DNA from: an uncultured Roseburia sp.
Lineage (GTDB): Bacteria > Bacillota > Clostridia > Lachnospirales > Lachnospiraceae
Reading direction: 5' to 3'
Length of the DNA stretch: 64,000 nucleotides
NCBI GenBank assembly: GCA_910587865.1
Contig: CAJUNX010000018.1
Coordinates: 7,297-71,296, forward strand
In this document: positions 9,062 through 16,732 of the stretch, piece after piece
How the letters are laid out: each line of letters starts with the position of its first letter
How positions within the stretch are numbered: position 1 is the first letter of the stretch
Position numbers and translations under genes: made by a program
Notes under the pieces: generated by a model
The model's input: only the letters and a program-made list of their open reading frames with translations
The model's database searches: none
Told to the model about the DNA's origin: nothing

Positions 9062-10048
9062 ATGAGATATAAAGAACTGGGAAATACCGGAAAGCAGATC
9101 TCTGCCATCGCGCTTGGAAGCTGGGGGATCGGCGGTGCGGGATGGGATGCTGCAAAGAAGCAGGAGTCGATCGCTGTGATTCACCAGATGCTGGCACATG
9201 GCGTGAACGTCATCGATACCGCCCCGGTCTATGGTTTTGTGAGACCGGGGGAGGAAGATTACGGGTATGGATATGCCGAGAAGGTGATCGGAGAGGCGAT
9301 TAAGGACAGGCGGGAGGAGATTTTTCTTGTGACGAAGTGCGGGTTAAATTATGACCGGAAGCAGGGGCCGCAGAGCATGTACAGGAGCATGACGAGGCAG
9401 GAGATCATCGATGGATGCGAGGGCTCGCTGAAACGCCTGGGGACAGACTATATTGACCTTCTGTTTGTGCACTGGCCCGACGGGAAGACTCCTTTGGAAG
9501 AGATGACGGATGCCATGGGAACGCTGATCCGGCAGGGAAAAATACTGCATTACGGCCTGTCGAATTTTTCCTGGGAGGATACCTGCCTGGCGGACGACCT
9601 GCTGCATGTGGCTGCGGTGCAGCTGCCTTATTCCATGGCGGATCCGGGAAACGGGGACCTGCTTCTTTCGGCGAAAGGGCGCGGGATCGGTACGATGACC
9701 TATGGTTCGCTCGGCTCGGGAATCCTGACCGGGGCTTACCGGACGATTCCCGTATTCGACAAAACGGATGCGAGATCGTCATTTTATCATTTCTTTGAGG
9801 AACCTGTGTTTGGCAGGATCCAGAAGCTGCTGGCTGTGATGGACGAAGTGGCTGCGGCGCACGGGGTGAGCGTCTCCCAGGTGGCGATCCAGTGGAACAT
9901 AAAAAAGGCATTTACAGACACCGCGATCCTCGGTGTAAGTAAGACGAAGCATGTACAGCAGAACTGCGGTGCATCTGAGTGGGATATGAGCGAAGAAGAA
10001 ATGGGGCGGCTCGATACGGCGGTTCATCAATATATTATGAAAGAATAG
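9062..10048 (+). CDS. Aldo/keto reductase
   Basis: A 328-residue NAD(P)H-dependent oxidoreductase. The catalytic tetrad is visible: Asp in VIDTAPVYG, Tyr in the same motif, Lys in LVTKCG and His in LLFVHWPD. The C-terminal VAIQWNIKK and GVSKTKHVQQN segment matches the cofactor-binding end of the family. An insertion (VRPGEEDYGYGYAEK) follows the tyrosine. Within this operon it may reduce an aldehyde from the aldolase step or dehydrogenate a sugar; the direction and substrate are unknown. Confidence 0.88.
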   Translation: MRYKELGNTGKQISAIALGSWGIGGAGWDAAKKQESIAVIHQMLAHGVNVIDTAPVYGFVRPGEEDYGYGYAEKVIGEAIKDRREEIFLVTKCGLNYDRKQGPQSMYRSMTRQEIIDGCEGSLKRLGTDYIDLLFVHWPDGKTPLEEMTDAMGTLIRQGKILHYGLSNFSWEDTCLADDLLHVAAVQLPYSMADPGNGDLLLSAKGRGIGTMTYGSLGSGILTGAYRTIPVFDKTDARSSFYHFFEEPVFGRIQKLLAVMDEVAAAHGVSVSQVAIQWNIKKAFTDTAILGVSKTKHVQQNCGASEWDMSEEEMGRLDTAVHQYIMKE

Positions 10049-10057
10049 GAGCGGGGT

Positions 10058-11635
10058 ATGGTAAATTCATTGTTTACGGTAAAGGGTAAGCCGTTTTTTT
10101 CCATCGGCGGACAGACAAACAATTCAACGGGCTATGATGCGGGACATATGCAGCGCGCGCTTCTTGCGGCAAAAAATGCGGGCATGAATACGATTGCGGC
10201 GCCTGTCTATTGGGAGATTTTAGAGAAGAAGGAAGGAGTTTTTGATTTTACGCAGGCGGATATGCTGGTAGAAATGAGCCGCGAGGCCGGTCTGCACCTG
10301 GTCATCCTGTGGTTCGGAACCTGGAAAAACGGGAATTCCCATTATGTGCCGGAATGGGTCAAGACGGACCATGAACGGTTTATCTGGGCCTGCGGCGCGG
10401 ACGGCACACCGGTACGCACGATTTCCCCGCACTGTAAGAATGCGCTTGAGGCGGATAAAAAAGCGTTTCTTGCGCTCTGCGGGCACGTGGAGGAGATCAA
10501 TGAGGACGAGACCGTGATCGCGATTCAGGTGGAAAATGAGCCGGGAATCATCGGCACGGCCAGAGATTACGGAAGCCGCGCCACGGAGCTGTTTTGTCAG
10601 CCGGTCCCGCAGCCGGTGGCGGAATATGCAGGGAAAACGGGGACCTGGGAAGAAATATTCGGGTTTGACGGGGCGGAATTTTTCAGCGCCTACGCGATAG
10701 CCTGCTATATCGACGAGATCGTGGCGGCGGCGAGAGAGGTAACAAAGCTTCCGATCTATACCAACGTGTGGCTGGGAGAGATGCATAACCGGATCGCCGG
10801 GGTGGATTATCCGTCGGGCGGTGCGGTGACAAAGACAATCGGTCTGTTCCGGATCGGCGCGCCTCACCTGGATGCGATTGCGCCGGATATTTACCTGCAG
10901 GATCAGGAGACCTGGGACGCTTTAAACGAGGCGTATCAGGATGGCGTGCATCCGTATTATCTGCCCGAGTCGATCCCCGGCGCGCTGTCTGTGACCCGGT
11001 CGATTCAGGCGGTGGTGGAGCATGGGTTGTGCGGCGTTCACTTTTTCGGTGTTGATATGATGTGTGCACCGGACGGGACGATACTGGATTATTTCAAAGA
11101 AGCGGCGGACGGCATGGGCATTTTAAAAGAGATGAAACCGCTGATTGAGAAATATCAGGGGACGGATAAGCTGTATGCGGTGGCCCAGTATGAGGGGATG
11201 TCGGAGAAATATATCGACTTCGGCGATTATATCGGGAGCGTTCGTTTTGAAAATCCCAATCAGGATCTGATGGCGAAACACACGGACCGCAATATGGATA
11301 ACCGCCACAGCACGTTCTTTGCACCGGCAGGGCCGCCGGTCAGGGGCAAAGGAGTCATCTGCTATGAGGGACAAGGAACCTTTTATCTGGCAGGAAGCGG
11401 TTACCGGCTGATGCTGTTTCCGAAAAAACGGATCGAGTGGGCCACAAACGCCGCGCACAGCGCAGACTTTCTGAATCAGAGATGTCAGCCCTTCCTTTCC
11501 GTGGAAGAGGGACATCTGGACGAGGAGTGTAAGTTCAGCCCGGTCGTAAGACGCAACGGGGATGAAGCGGATTACGGATTCTGGGTGACGCCGGATGTGG
11601 GAGTCGTCCGCGTGCGTCTGGACAAAGCATTCTGA
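10058..11635 (+). CDS. Beta-galactosidase-like glycoside hydrolase (clan GH-A, DUF5597-type)
   Basis: A 525-residue cytoplasmic protein. The N-terminal half reads as a GH-A barrel: AAKNAGMNTIAAPVYWEILEKKEG and AIQVENEPG near residue 150, where the glutamate is the likely acid/base, as in GH35 and GH42 enzymes. The C-terminal 150 residues form a separate beta region. The start at 10058 is 10 bases after the aldo/keto reductase. It is the last gene of the sugar operon and is followed by a terminator. It likely releases a beta-linked sugar; the linkage is not determinable here. Confidence 0.7.
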   Translation: MVNSLFTVKGKPFFSIGGQTNNSTGYDAGHMQRALLAAKNAGMNTIAAPVYWEILEKKEGVFDFTQADMLVEMSREAGLHLVILWFGTWKNGNSHYVPEWVKTDHERFIWACGADGTPVRTISPHCKNALEADKKAFLALCGHVEEINEDETVIAIQVENEPGIIGTARDYGSRATELFCQPVPQPVAEYAGKTGTWEEIFGFDGAEFFSAYAIACYIDEIVAAAREVTKLPIYTNVWLGEMHNRIAGVDYPSGGAVTKTIGLFRIGAPHLDAIAPDIYLQDQETWDALNEAYQDGVHPYYLPESIPGALSVTRSIQAVVEHGLCGVHFFGVDMMCAPDGTILDYFKEAADGMGILKEMKPLIEKYQGTDKLYAVAQYEGMSEKYIDFGDYIGSVRFENPNQDLMAKHTDRNMDNRHSTFFAPAGPPVRGKGVICYEGQGTFYLAGSGYRLMLFPKKRIEWATNAAHSADFLNQRCQPFLSVEEGHLDEECKFSPVVRRNGDEADYGFWVTPDVGVVRVRLDKAF

Positions 11636-11670
11636 CATCAGGAAGAATAAGAAAATGAATCACAGGAGGG

Positions 11671-11697
11671 AACCGGCAGACATCTGCCGGTTTTCTT
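11671..11697 (+). terminator. Rho-independent terminator of the sugar operon
   Basis: ACCGGCA at 11672-11678 pairs perfectly with TGCCGGT at 11685-11691 around a 6-base loop, followed by TTTTCTTT. It lies 36 bases after the last sugar gene. Confidence 0.8.
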
Positions 11698-11722
11698 TGC
11701 TGTTATGAGAATAAAAAAACTA

Positions 11723-11751
11723 TTGACAAAATATGGGAGGCGTCATATACT
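11723..11751 (+). promoter_or_regulatory. Consensus sigma-A promoter of the fatty acid operon
   Basis: TTGACA at 11723-11728 and TATACT at 11746-11751 are separated by exactly 17 bases. Transcription should begin near 11758, about 100 bases before acpP. Confidence 0.85.
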
Positions 11752-11766
11752 TTGAAAGGCAAAAGG

Positions 11767-11788
11767 TTTGATGATCAAATTATTTGAT
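11767..11788 (+). promoter_or_regulatory. FabT-like operator (overlapping palindromes)
   Basis: Two perfect palindromes overlap just downstream of the predicted start site: TTTGAT-G-ATCAAA (11767-11779) and ATCAAAT-T-ATTTGAT (11774-11788). A third half site, ATTTGAC, follows at about 11797. The form is close to the TTTGA-spacer-TCAAA sites bound by FabT, the MarR-type regulator of fatty acid genes in streptococci and relatives. A MarR gene lies at the end of this operon. A bound protein here would block transcription. Confidence 0.7.
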
Positions 11789-11855
11789 TTCCCAATTATT
11801 TGACATGCAGACAATCGGAGTATCAGAATCAGAAAAAGAATGAGAGGAAAAACGT

Positions 11856-12089
11856 ATGTTAGAGAAAATCAAGTCGATTATCGTGGAACAGCTGGACATT
11901 GAAGCATCCCTGATTACCGAGGAGGCCAGCTTTAAGGATGATCTGGGAATCGATTCCCTGGATCTGTTCGAGCTGGTGATGGCGCTTGAGGAGGAGTTCG
12001 GTGTCGAGATTCCGTCCGAGGATCTGGAATCGGTCGTGACGGTGCAGGATATCATGGACTATCTGAAAGCAAAAGGCGTGCAGGAGTAA
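11856..12089 (+). CDS. acpP: Acyl carrier protein
   Basis: A 77-residue acidic helical protein. DLGIDSLDLFEL contains the serine (S37) that carries the 4'-phosphopantetheine arm, inside the invariant DSLD motif. Length and charge are normal for bacterial ACP. It is the first gene of the fatty acid operon, directly after the promoter and operator. Confidence 0.97.
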   Translation: MLEKIKSIIVEQLDIEASLITEEASFKDDLGIDSLDLFELVMALEEEFGVEIPSEDLESVVTVQDIMDYLKAKGVQE

Positions 12090-12129
12090 AGGAAACGGGG
12101 CCTTGGAGTCTTACATCATGGAGGTACAT

Positions 12130-13056
12130 ATGGAGACGAGAATCAGCAGACTGCTTAAGATAAAGTATCCGGTGATCCAGGGCGGGATGGCCTGGGTGGC
12201 GGAATATCATCTCGCGGCGGCAGTGTCGGAGGCGGGCGGACTTGGACTGATCGGAGCGGCGAGCGCACCGCCTGAGGTGGTGCGGGAGCAGATTCGCGAG
12301 GTAAAGAAGCTGACCGACCGGCCGTTCGGCGTGAATGTGATGCTTTTAAATCCAAATGCTGCGGAAGTGGCGCAGATCGTGATCGAGGAGGGCGTGCCGG
12401 TCGTGACGACGGGCGCGGGCAATCCCGGCAAATTTATGGCGGCCTGGAAGGAAGCCGGCGTCACTGTGATACCGGTCGTGGCCAGCGTCGCGATGGCGAA
12501 AATGATGCAGCGTGCAGGTGCGGCCGCGGTGGTTGCCGAGGGAATGGAATCCGGCGGACATATCGGCTCCCAGACCACGATGACACTGGTGCCGCAGATC
12601 GTCGACGCGGTGGAAATCCCGGTGATCGCGGCCGGCGGTATCGCGGACGGAAGAGGGATTGCGGCTTCCATGATGCTGGGCGCGGAGGGCGTGCAGATCG
12701 GGACACGGTTTGTCGTGGCAAAGGAATCCATCGTACATGCCGGTTATAAGGAGCGTATCATTAAGGCCAGGGACATCGATTCCGAGGTGACCGGCATGAG
12801 TACCGGCCATCCGATCCGTGTGCTGCGCAATCAGATGAGCCGGGCCTATCTGAAAATGGAGCAGGAGGGCGCGTCCTTTGAGGAGCTTGAGCAGCTGACC
12901 TTAGGCTCGCTCAGAAAAGCTGTGATCGACGGGGATGTGGTAAACGGCAGCCTGATGGCCGGACAGAGCGCCGGGCTGGTGAAAAAAGAGCAGACCTGTC
13001 TGGAAATGATCGAAGAGATGATGGATGAGGCGGAGAAGCTGTTAGAAGGCAGATAA
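12130..13056 (+). CDS. fabK: Enoyl-[acyl-carrier-protein] reductase II (FMN)
   Basis: A protein of about 308 residues of the nitronate monooxygenase-like TIM-barrel family, reducing the enoyl-ACP double bond with FMN and NAD(P)H. YPVIQGGMAWVA, TTGAGNPGK, VAEGMESGGHIG, IAAGGIADGRG and QIGTRFVVAKES follow the FabK pattern closely from end to end. The start at 12130 is chosen because GGAGG ends 5 bases before it; upstream TTG (12103) and ATG (12118) are in frame but would place that site inside the gene. FabK is the only enoyl reductase in this operon. Confidence 0.95.
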   Translation: METRISRLLKIKYPVIQGGMAWVAEYHLAAAVSEAGGLGLIGAASAPPEVVREQIREVKKLTDRPFGVNVMLLNPNAAEVAQIVIEEGVPVVTTGAGNPGKFMAAWKEAGVTVIPVVASVAMAKMMQRAGAAAVVAEGMESGGHIGSQTTMTLVPQIVDAVEIPVIAAGGIADGRGIAASMMLGAEGVQIGTRFVVAKESIVHAGYKERIIKARDIDSEVTGMSTGHPIRVLRNQMSRAYLKMEQEGASFEELEQLTLGSLRKAVIDGDVVNGSLMAGQSAGLVKKEQTCLEMIEEMMDEAEKLLEGR

Positions 13057-13127
13057 GCCGGCGGCAGGGTGGAACAGACGGGGATGTCAGGCGGACAGCC
13101 CCGGCGGATCGAAGAGAAAGGCAGGAA

Positions 13128-14063
13128 ATGAAAATGGGAAAAACAGCATTCATTTTTCCGGGACAGGGCGCACAGTATGTGGGAATGGCAAAGGAATTCT
13201 ACGACGAATTTCCGGCGTGCAGGGAAGTCTTTGAGACGGCGTCTGAGGCTTCTGGGCTTGATATCCCCGCGCTCTGCTTTGAGGAAAATAAAAAGCTTGA
13301 TATCACACAGTACACGCAGATCTGCATGCTGACCGCGGAAGCGGCCATTTTAAAGGCAGTGCAGGACGCCGGATATACGCCGGATGTGACGGCGGGATTA
13401 AGCCTCGGCGAATACGGCGCGCTGCTGGCATCGGGCGTGATGGACTGGAAGGACGCGTTTGCGCTGGTGAGAAAGCGCGGGATCTACATGCAGAAGGCCG
13501 TGCCGAAGGGCGGGGCCATGGCTGCGGTGCTGGGGCTGCACGCATCTGCGATTGAGGACATCTGCAGACGCACAAAAGGGCAGGTATCCGTGGCAAACTA
13601 CAACTGTCCGGGACAGATCGTGATCACCGGCGAGGAAGAAGCGGTTGCGGCCGCCGGGGAGGCGTGCATCAAAGCGGGCGCAAAACGGGCGCTTCCGCTG
13701 AAGGTCAGCGGGCCGTTCCATTCGCCCATGCTGGAGAGCGCGGGCGAAAAGCTCGGAGCGGAGCTTGAGAAAGTGGAGATCAGATCGTTTTCGATTCCCT
13801 ATCTGTCCAATGTCCTGGCGGACTATGTGACCGGCCCGGATTCGGTAAAGGATCTTCTGCGTCTGCAGGTATCCTCGCCGGTGCGCTGGCAGCAGTCGGT
13901 GGAAAAAATGATCGGCGACGGCGTGGACGAATTCGTGGAAATCGGTCCGGGCCGCACGTTAAGCGGGTTTGTGCGCAAGATCAACCGCAATATAAGCGTG
14001 TCGAACATCGACCGTCTGGAAGATTTTCGCAAATTTACAGAAGCGCATCCCGTGACGGCATAG
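13128..14063 (+). CDS. fabD: Malonyl-CoA:ACP transacylase
   Basis: A 311-residue acyltransferase that loads malonate onto ACP. FPGQGAQYVGM is the N-terminal motif, GLSLGEYGAL holds the nucleophilic serine, and GPFHSPML near residue 200 holds the catalytic histidine. EIGPGRTLSGF closes the domain. AAGGCAGGAA precedes the ATG; a second ATG lies two codons in. It follows fabK by 71 bases in the same operon. Confidence 0.96.
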   Translation: MKMGKTAFIFPGQGAQYVGMAKEFYDEFPACREVFETASEASGLDIPALCFEENKKLDITQYTQICMLTAEAAILKAVQDAGYTPDVTAGLSLGEYGALLASGVMDWKDAFALVRKRGIYMQKAVPKGGAMAAVLGLHASAIEDICRRTKGQVSVANYNCPGQIVITGEEEAVAAAGEACIKAGAKRALPLKVSGPFHSPMLESAGEKLGAELEKVEIRSFSIPYLSNVLADYVTGPDSVKDLLRLQVSSPVRWQQSVEKMIGDGVDEFVEIGPGRTLSGFVRKINRNISVSNIDRLEDFRKFTEAHPVTA

Positions 14064-14108
14064 GAGAGAGAACGATACCAAAACGGACAGATGCGCTGGA
14101 GGAGAGAG

Positions 14109-14951
14109 ATGTTAACTGGTAAAATTGCACTGGTCACAGGGGCAGGCCGCGGGATCGGTCTTGGAATCGCAAAAGCGCTGGCAAAGGAAGGCGCTTTTGT
14201 GATCATCAACTACAACGGATCAGAGGAGCGCGCCAGAAAGGCGGCCGCGGAAATAAATGCCGCGGCGGAAGAGACCGGCGCGGCGGAATCCGTCGACGGG
14301 AATGTAAAATCCGAAGACAGAGAAATCTGCGCATCCGCCGCAGACGGTCTTCCGAAAGAAGCCCGTTTGGGCCATGCGGCCGTATACGGATGCAACGTGG
14401 CGGATTATGCGGCCTGCGGCAGTATGATAGAGACCATAATAAAGACATACGGACGCCTGGATATTCTGGTAAACAATGCGGGGATCACCAGGGACGGCCT
14501 GATTATGAAGATGAGCGAGCGCGATTTTGACGACGTTATCGCGACGAATTTAAAAGGAACTTTTCACACGATCCGCCATGCGTCGCGCTGGTTTTTAAAG
14601 CAGCGTGCCGGCCGGATCATTAATATTTCTTCGGTGTCGGGCGTGATGGGCAATGCCGGGCAGGCAAACTACAGCGCCAGTAAGGCCGGGGTGATCGGCC
14701 TGACGAAGAGCGTGGCAAGAGAGCTGGCCTCCCGCGGGATTACCTGCAACGCGATCGCGCCGGGATATATTGAGACAGAGATGACAGATGCGATGCCGGA
14801 TGCGGCGAAAGAAGCCGTAAAGGGGCAGATTCCCCTGCAGCGGACGGGAACCACGGAGGATATCGCGCAGACGGCAGTATTTCTTGCATCTGACCGCGCG
14901 TCTTACATCACCGGTCAGGTGATCGCGGTGGACGGCGGCATGAGCATGTAA
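14109..14951 (+). CDS. fabG: 3-oxoacyl-ACP reductase with an N-terminal-half insertion
   Basis: A 280-residue short-chain dehydrogenase that reduces 3-ketoacyl-ACP with NADPH. TGAGRGIGLGIA binds the cofactor; NNAGITRDGL, ISSVSGVMGNAGQANYSASK (Ser-Tyr-Lys) and the C-terminal YITGQVIAVDGGMSM are standard FabG. The usual length is about 246; the excess comes from a stretch of roughly 33 residues near positions 52-85 (ETGAAESVDGNVKSEDREI region), between the second and third strands. The start at 14109 has GGAGGAGAG upstream; the ATG at 14091 has none. Confidence 0.93.
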   Translation: MLTGKIALVTGAGRGIGLGIAKALAKEGAFVIINYNGSEERARKAAAEINAAAEETGAAESVDGNVKSEDREICASAADGLPKEARLGHAAVYGCNVADYAACGSMIETIIKTYGRLDILVNNAGITRDGLIMKMSERDFDDVIATNLKGTFHTIRHASRWFLKQRAGRIINISSVSGVMGNAGQANYSASKAGVIGLTKSVARELASRGITCNAIAPGYIETEMTDAMPDAAKEAVKGQIPLQRTGTTEDIAQTAVFLASDRASYITGQVIAVDGGMSM

Positions 14952-14968
14952 AAGCATGGAGGACGGAT

Positions 14969-16204
14969 ATGAGTAGAAGAGTAGTGATTACCGGGCTGGG
15001 CGCAGTCACGCCGATCGGGAATTCCGTGCCGGAATTCTTTCAGGCGCTGCGGGAACAAAAGACCGGATTTGGAGAGATCACGCATTTTGATGCGTCTGGC
15101 TATAAATGCCATATTGCAGCCGAGGTAAAAGGGTTTGACGCAAAACATTATATGGATGCAAAAGCGGCGCGGCGGATGGAGCTGTTCTGCCAGTATGCGG
15201 TCGCGGCTTCAAAAGAAGCGATAGAGGATGCCGGGCTTGTGATGGAAAACGAGGATCCCTACCGCGTCGGGACCGCGATCGGAAGCGGTGTCGGCAGCCT
15301 GCAGGCCATCGAGCGGGAGTATGGCAGACTGCTCGAAAAGGGGCCGGGCAGAGTGGGGCCGATGTTTGTGCCGCTTATGATTTCCAATATGGCGGCAGGC
15401 AATGTATCGATTCAGTTCGGGTTAAAAGGCAAAAGCTTAAATGTCGTCACCGCCTGCGCGACGGGAACCAATACGATCGGCGAGGCATTCCGCAGCATTC
15501 AGCACGGCGAGGCGGAGGTGATGGTGGCAGGCGGAACCGAAGGGTGTATCAGCCCGACCGGAATCGCCGGATTTACGTCACTCACCGCTCTGTCACCGGT
15601 GGATGATCCGAAAAAATGCTCCCTTCCTTTTGATAAAAACCGAAGCGGCTTTGTGATGGGAGAGGGAGCCGGGATCGTGATTTTAGAGGAGTTAGAGCAT
15701 GCGAAGCGCCGCGGCGCAAGGATCTACGCGGAGCTGGCGGGCTATGGATGCACGTCCGATGCATTTCATATCACGTCCCCTGCGGAGGACGGTTCGGGTG
15801 CGGCAAAAGCCATGGAATACGCGATGCAGGATGCGGGCGTGTCTCCAGAGGAGATCACCTATATCAATGCGCATGGGACGGCGACCCATTTAAACGATCT
15901 GTTCGAGACGCGGGCGATCTGTCTGGCGTTTGGCGATCATGCAAAGAACATAAAGATCAACTCCACCAAATCCATGATCGGACATCTGTTAGGCGCTGCG
16001 GGCGCTGTGGAGCTCGTCGCCTGCGTAGGACAGATGGAGGAGGGCTATGTGCATGCCACGGCGGGCTATGAGACGCCGGACCCGGAGCTTGGCCTTGACT
16101 ACTGCAGGGAAGCGGTGAAGATGGAGGTGCCATATGCGCTTTCGAATTCTCTCGGCTTCGGCGGGCACAATGCCAGCCTTCTGCTGAAGAAATATACCGG
16201 ATAA
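14969..16204 (+). CDS. fabF: 3-oxoacyl-ACP synthase II
   Basis: A 411-residue condensing enzyme that extends acyl-ACP with malonyl-ACP. The Cys-His-His triad is visible: VVTACATGTNTIG, INAHGTATHLND and MIGHLLGAAGAVE. RRVVITGLGAVTPIGN at the start and NSLGFGGHNASLL at the end are family hallmarks. It starts with GGAGGAC upstream, 17 bases after fabG. In many Firmicutes accB follows this gene; here it does not. Confidence 0.97.
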   Translation: MSRRVVITGLGAVTPIGNSVPEFFQALREQKTGFGEITHFDASGYKCHIAAEVKGFDAKHYMDAKAARRMELFCQYAVAASKEAIEDAGLVMENEDPYRVGTAIGSGVGSLQAIEREYGRLLEKGPGRVGPMFVPLMISNMAAGNVSIQFGLKGKSLNVVTACATGTNTIGEAFRSIQHGEAEVMVAGGTEGCISPTGIAGFTSLTALSPVDDPKKCSLPFDKNRSGFVMGEGAGIVILEELEHAKRRGARIYAELAGYGCTSDAFHITSPAEDGSGAAKAMEYAMQDAGVSPEEITYINAHGTATHLNDLFETRAICLAFGDHAKNIKINSTKSMIGHLLGAAGAVELVACVGQMEEGYVHATAGYETPDPELGLDYCREAVKMEVPYALSNSLGFGGHNASLLLKKYTG

Positions 16205-16283
16205 AAGTCAGACGCAGCAGTGCAGACACAGATCCAGAATCTGCCCTACCCGCTGTACAGGACGCTTTAAAATGGAGGAAGAC

Positions 16284-16712
16284 ATGTCAGTATTAACAAC
16301 AAGTCAGATTATGGACATCATACCGCATCGACAGCCGTTTCTGCTGATCGATACGGTGGAGGAATACGAGCCGGGAAAGCGGGCGGTGGCAAAAAAATGC
16401 GTCAGCTACAACGAGCCGTTTTTTGGCGGACATTTCCCGGGAGAGCCGGTGATGCCGGGCGTCCTGATCATCGAGGCGCTCGCGCAGACCGGGGCGGTCG
16501 CGATTCTTTCCCTGGAAGAAAACAGGGGAAAGACGGCATATTTCGCAGGAATTTCATCGGCAAAGTTTAAGCAGAAGGTCACGCCGGGAGACGTGCTGCG
16601 CTTAGAGACGGAGATCATTCGCCAGAAAGGCCCGCTCGGCGTGGGGAAAGCGACGGCCACGGTCGACGGGAAGACGGTGTGCGTGGCGGAGCTTACATTT
16701 GCGGTCGGATGA
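16284..16712 (+). CDS. fabZ: 3-hydroxyacyl-ACP dehydratase
   Basis: A 142-residue hot-dog fold dehydratase. IIPHRQPFLLID and GHFPGEPVMPGVLIIEALAQ carry the catalytic His and Glu. GGAGG at 16274-16278 lies 5 bases before the ATG at 16284; an in-frame ATG at 16272 overlaps that site and is less likely. It produces the enoyl-ACP that FabK reduces. No FabM or FabA-like isomerase is seen in the operon. Confidence 0.96.
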   Translation: MSVLTTSQIMDIIPHRQPFLLIDTVEEYEPGKRAVAKKCVSYNEPFFGGHFPGEPVMPGVLIIEALAQTGAVAILSLEENRGKTAYFAGISSAKFKQKVTPGDVLRLETEIIRQKGPLGVGKATATVDGKTVCVAELTFAVG

Positions 16713-16732
16713 TCGGCGGTATGGAGGGAAAA

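Noticed and set aside
628..11635. Sulfoquinovose or inositol catabolic operon
   Set aside because: No GH31 sulfoquinovosidase, YihS-type isomerase or iol dehydratase genes are present, and the aldolase is of the zinc class II type.
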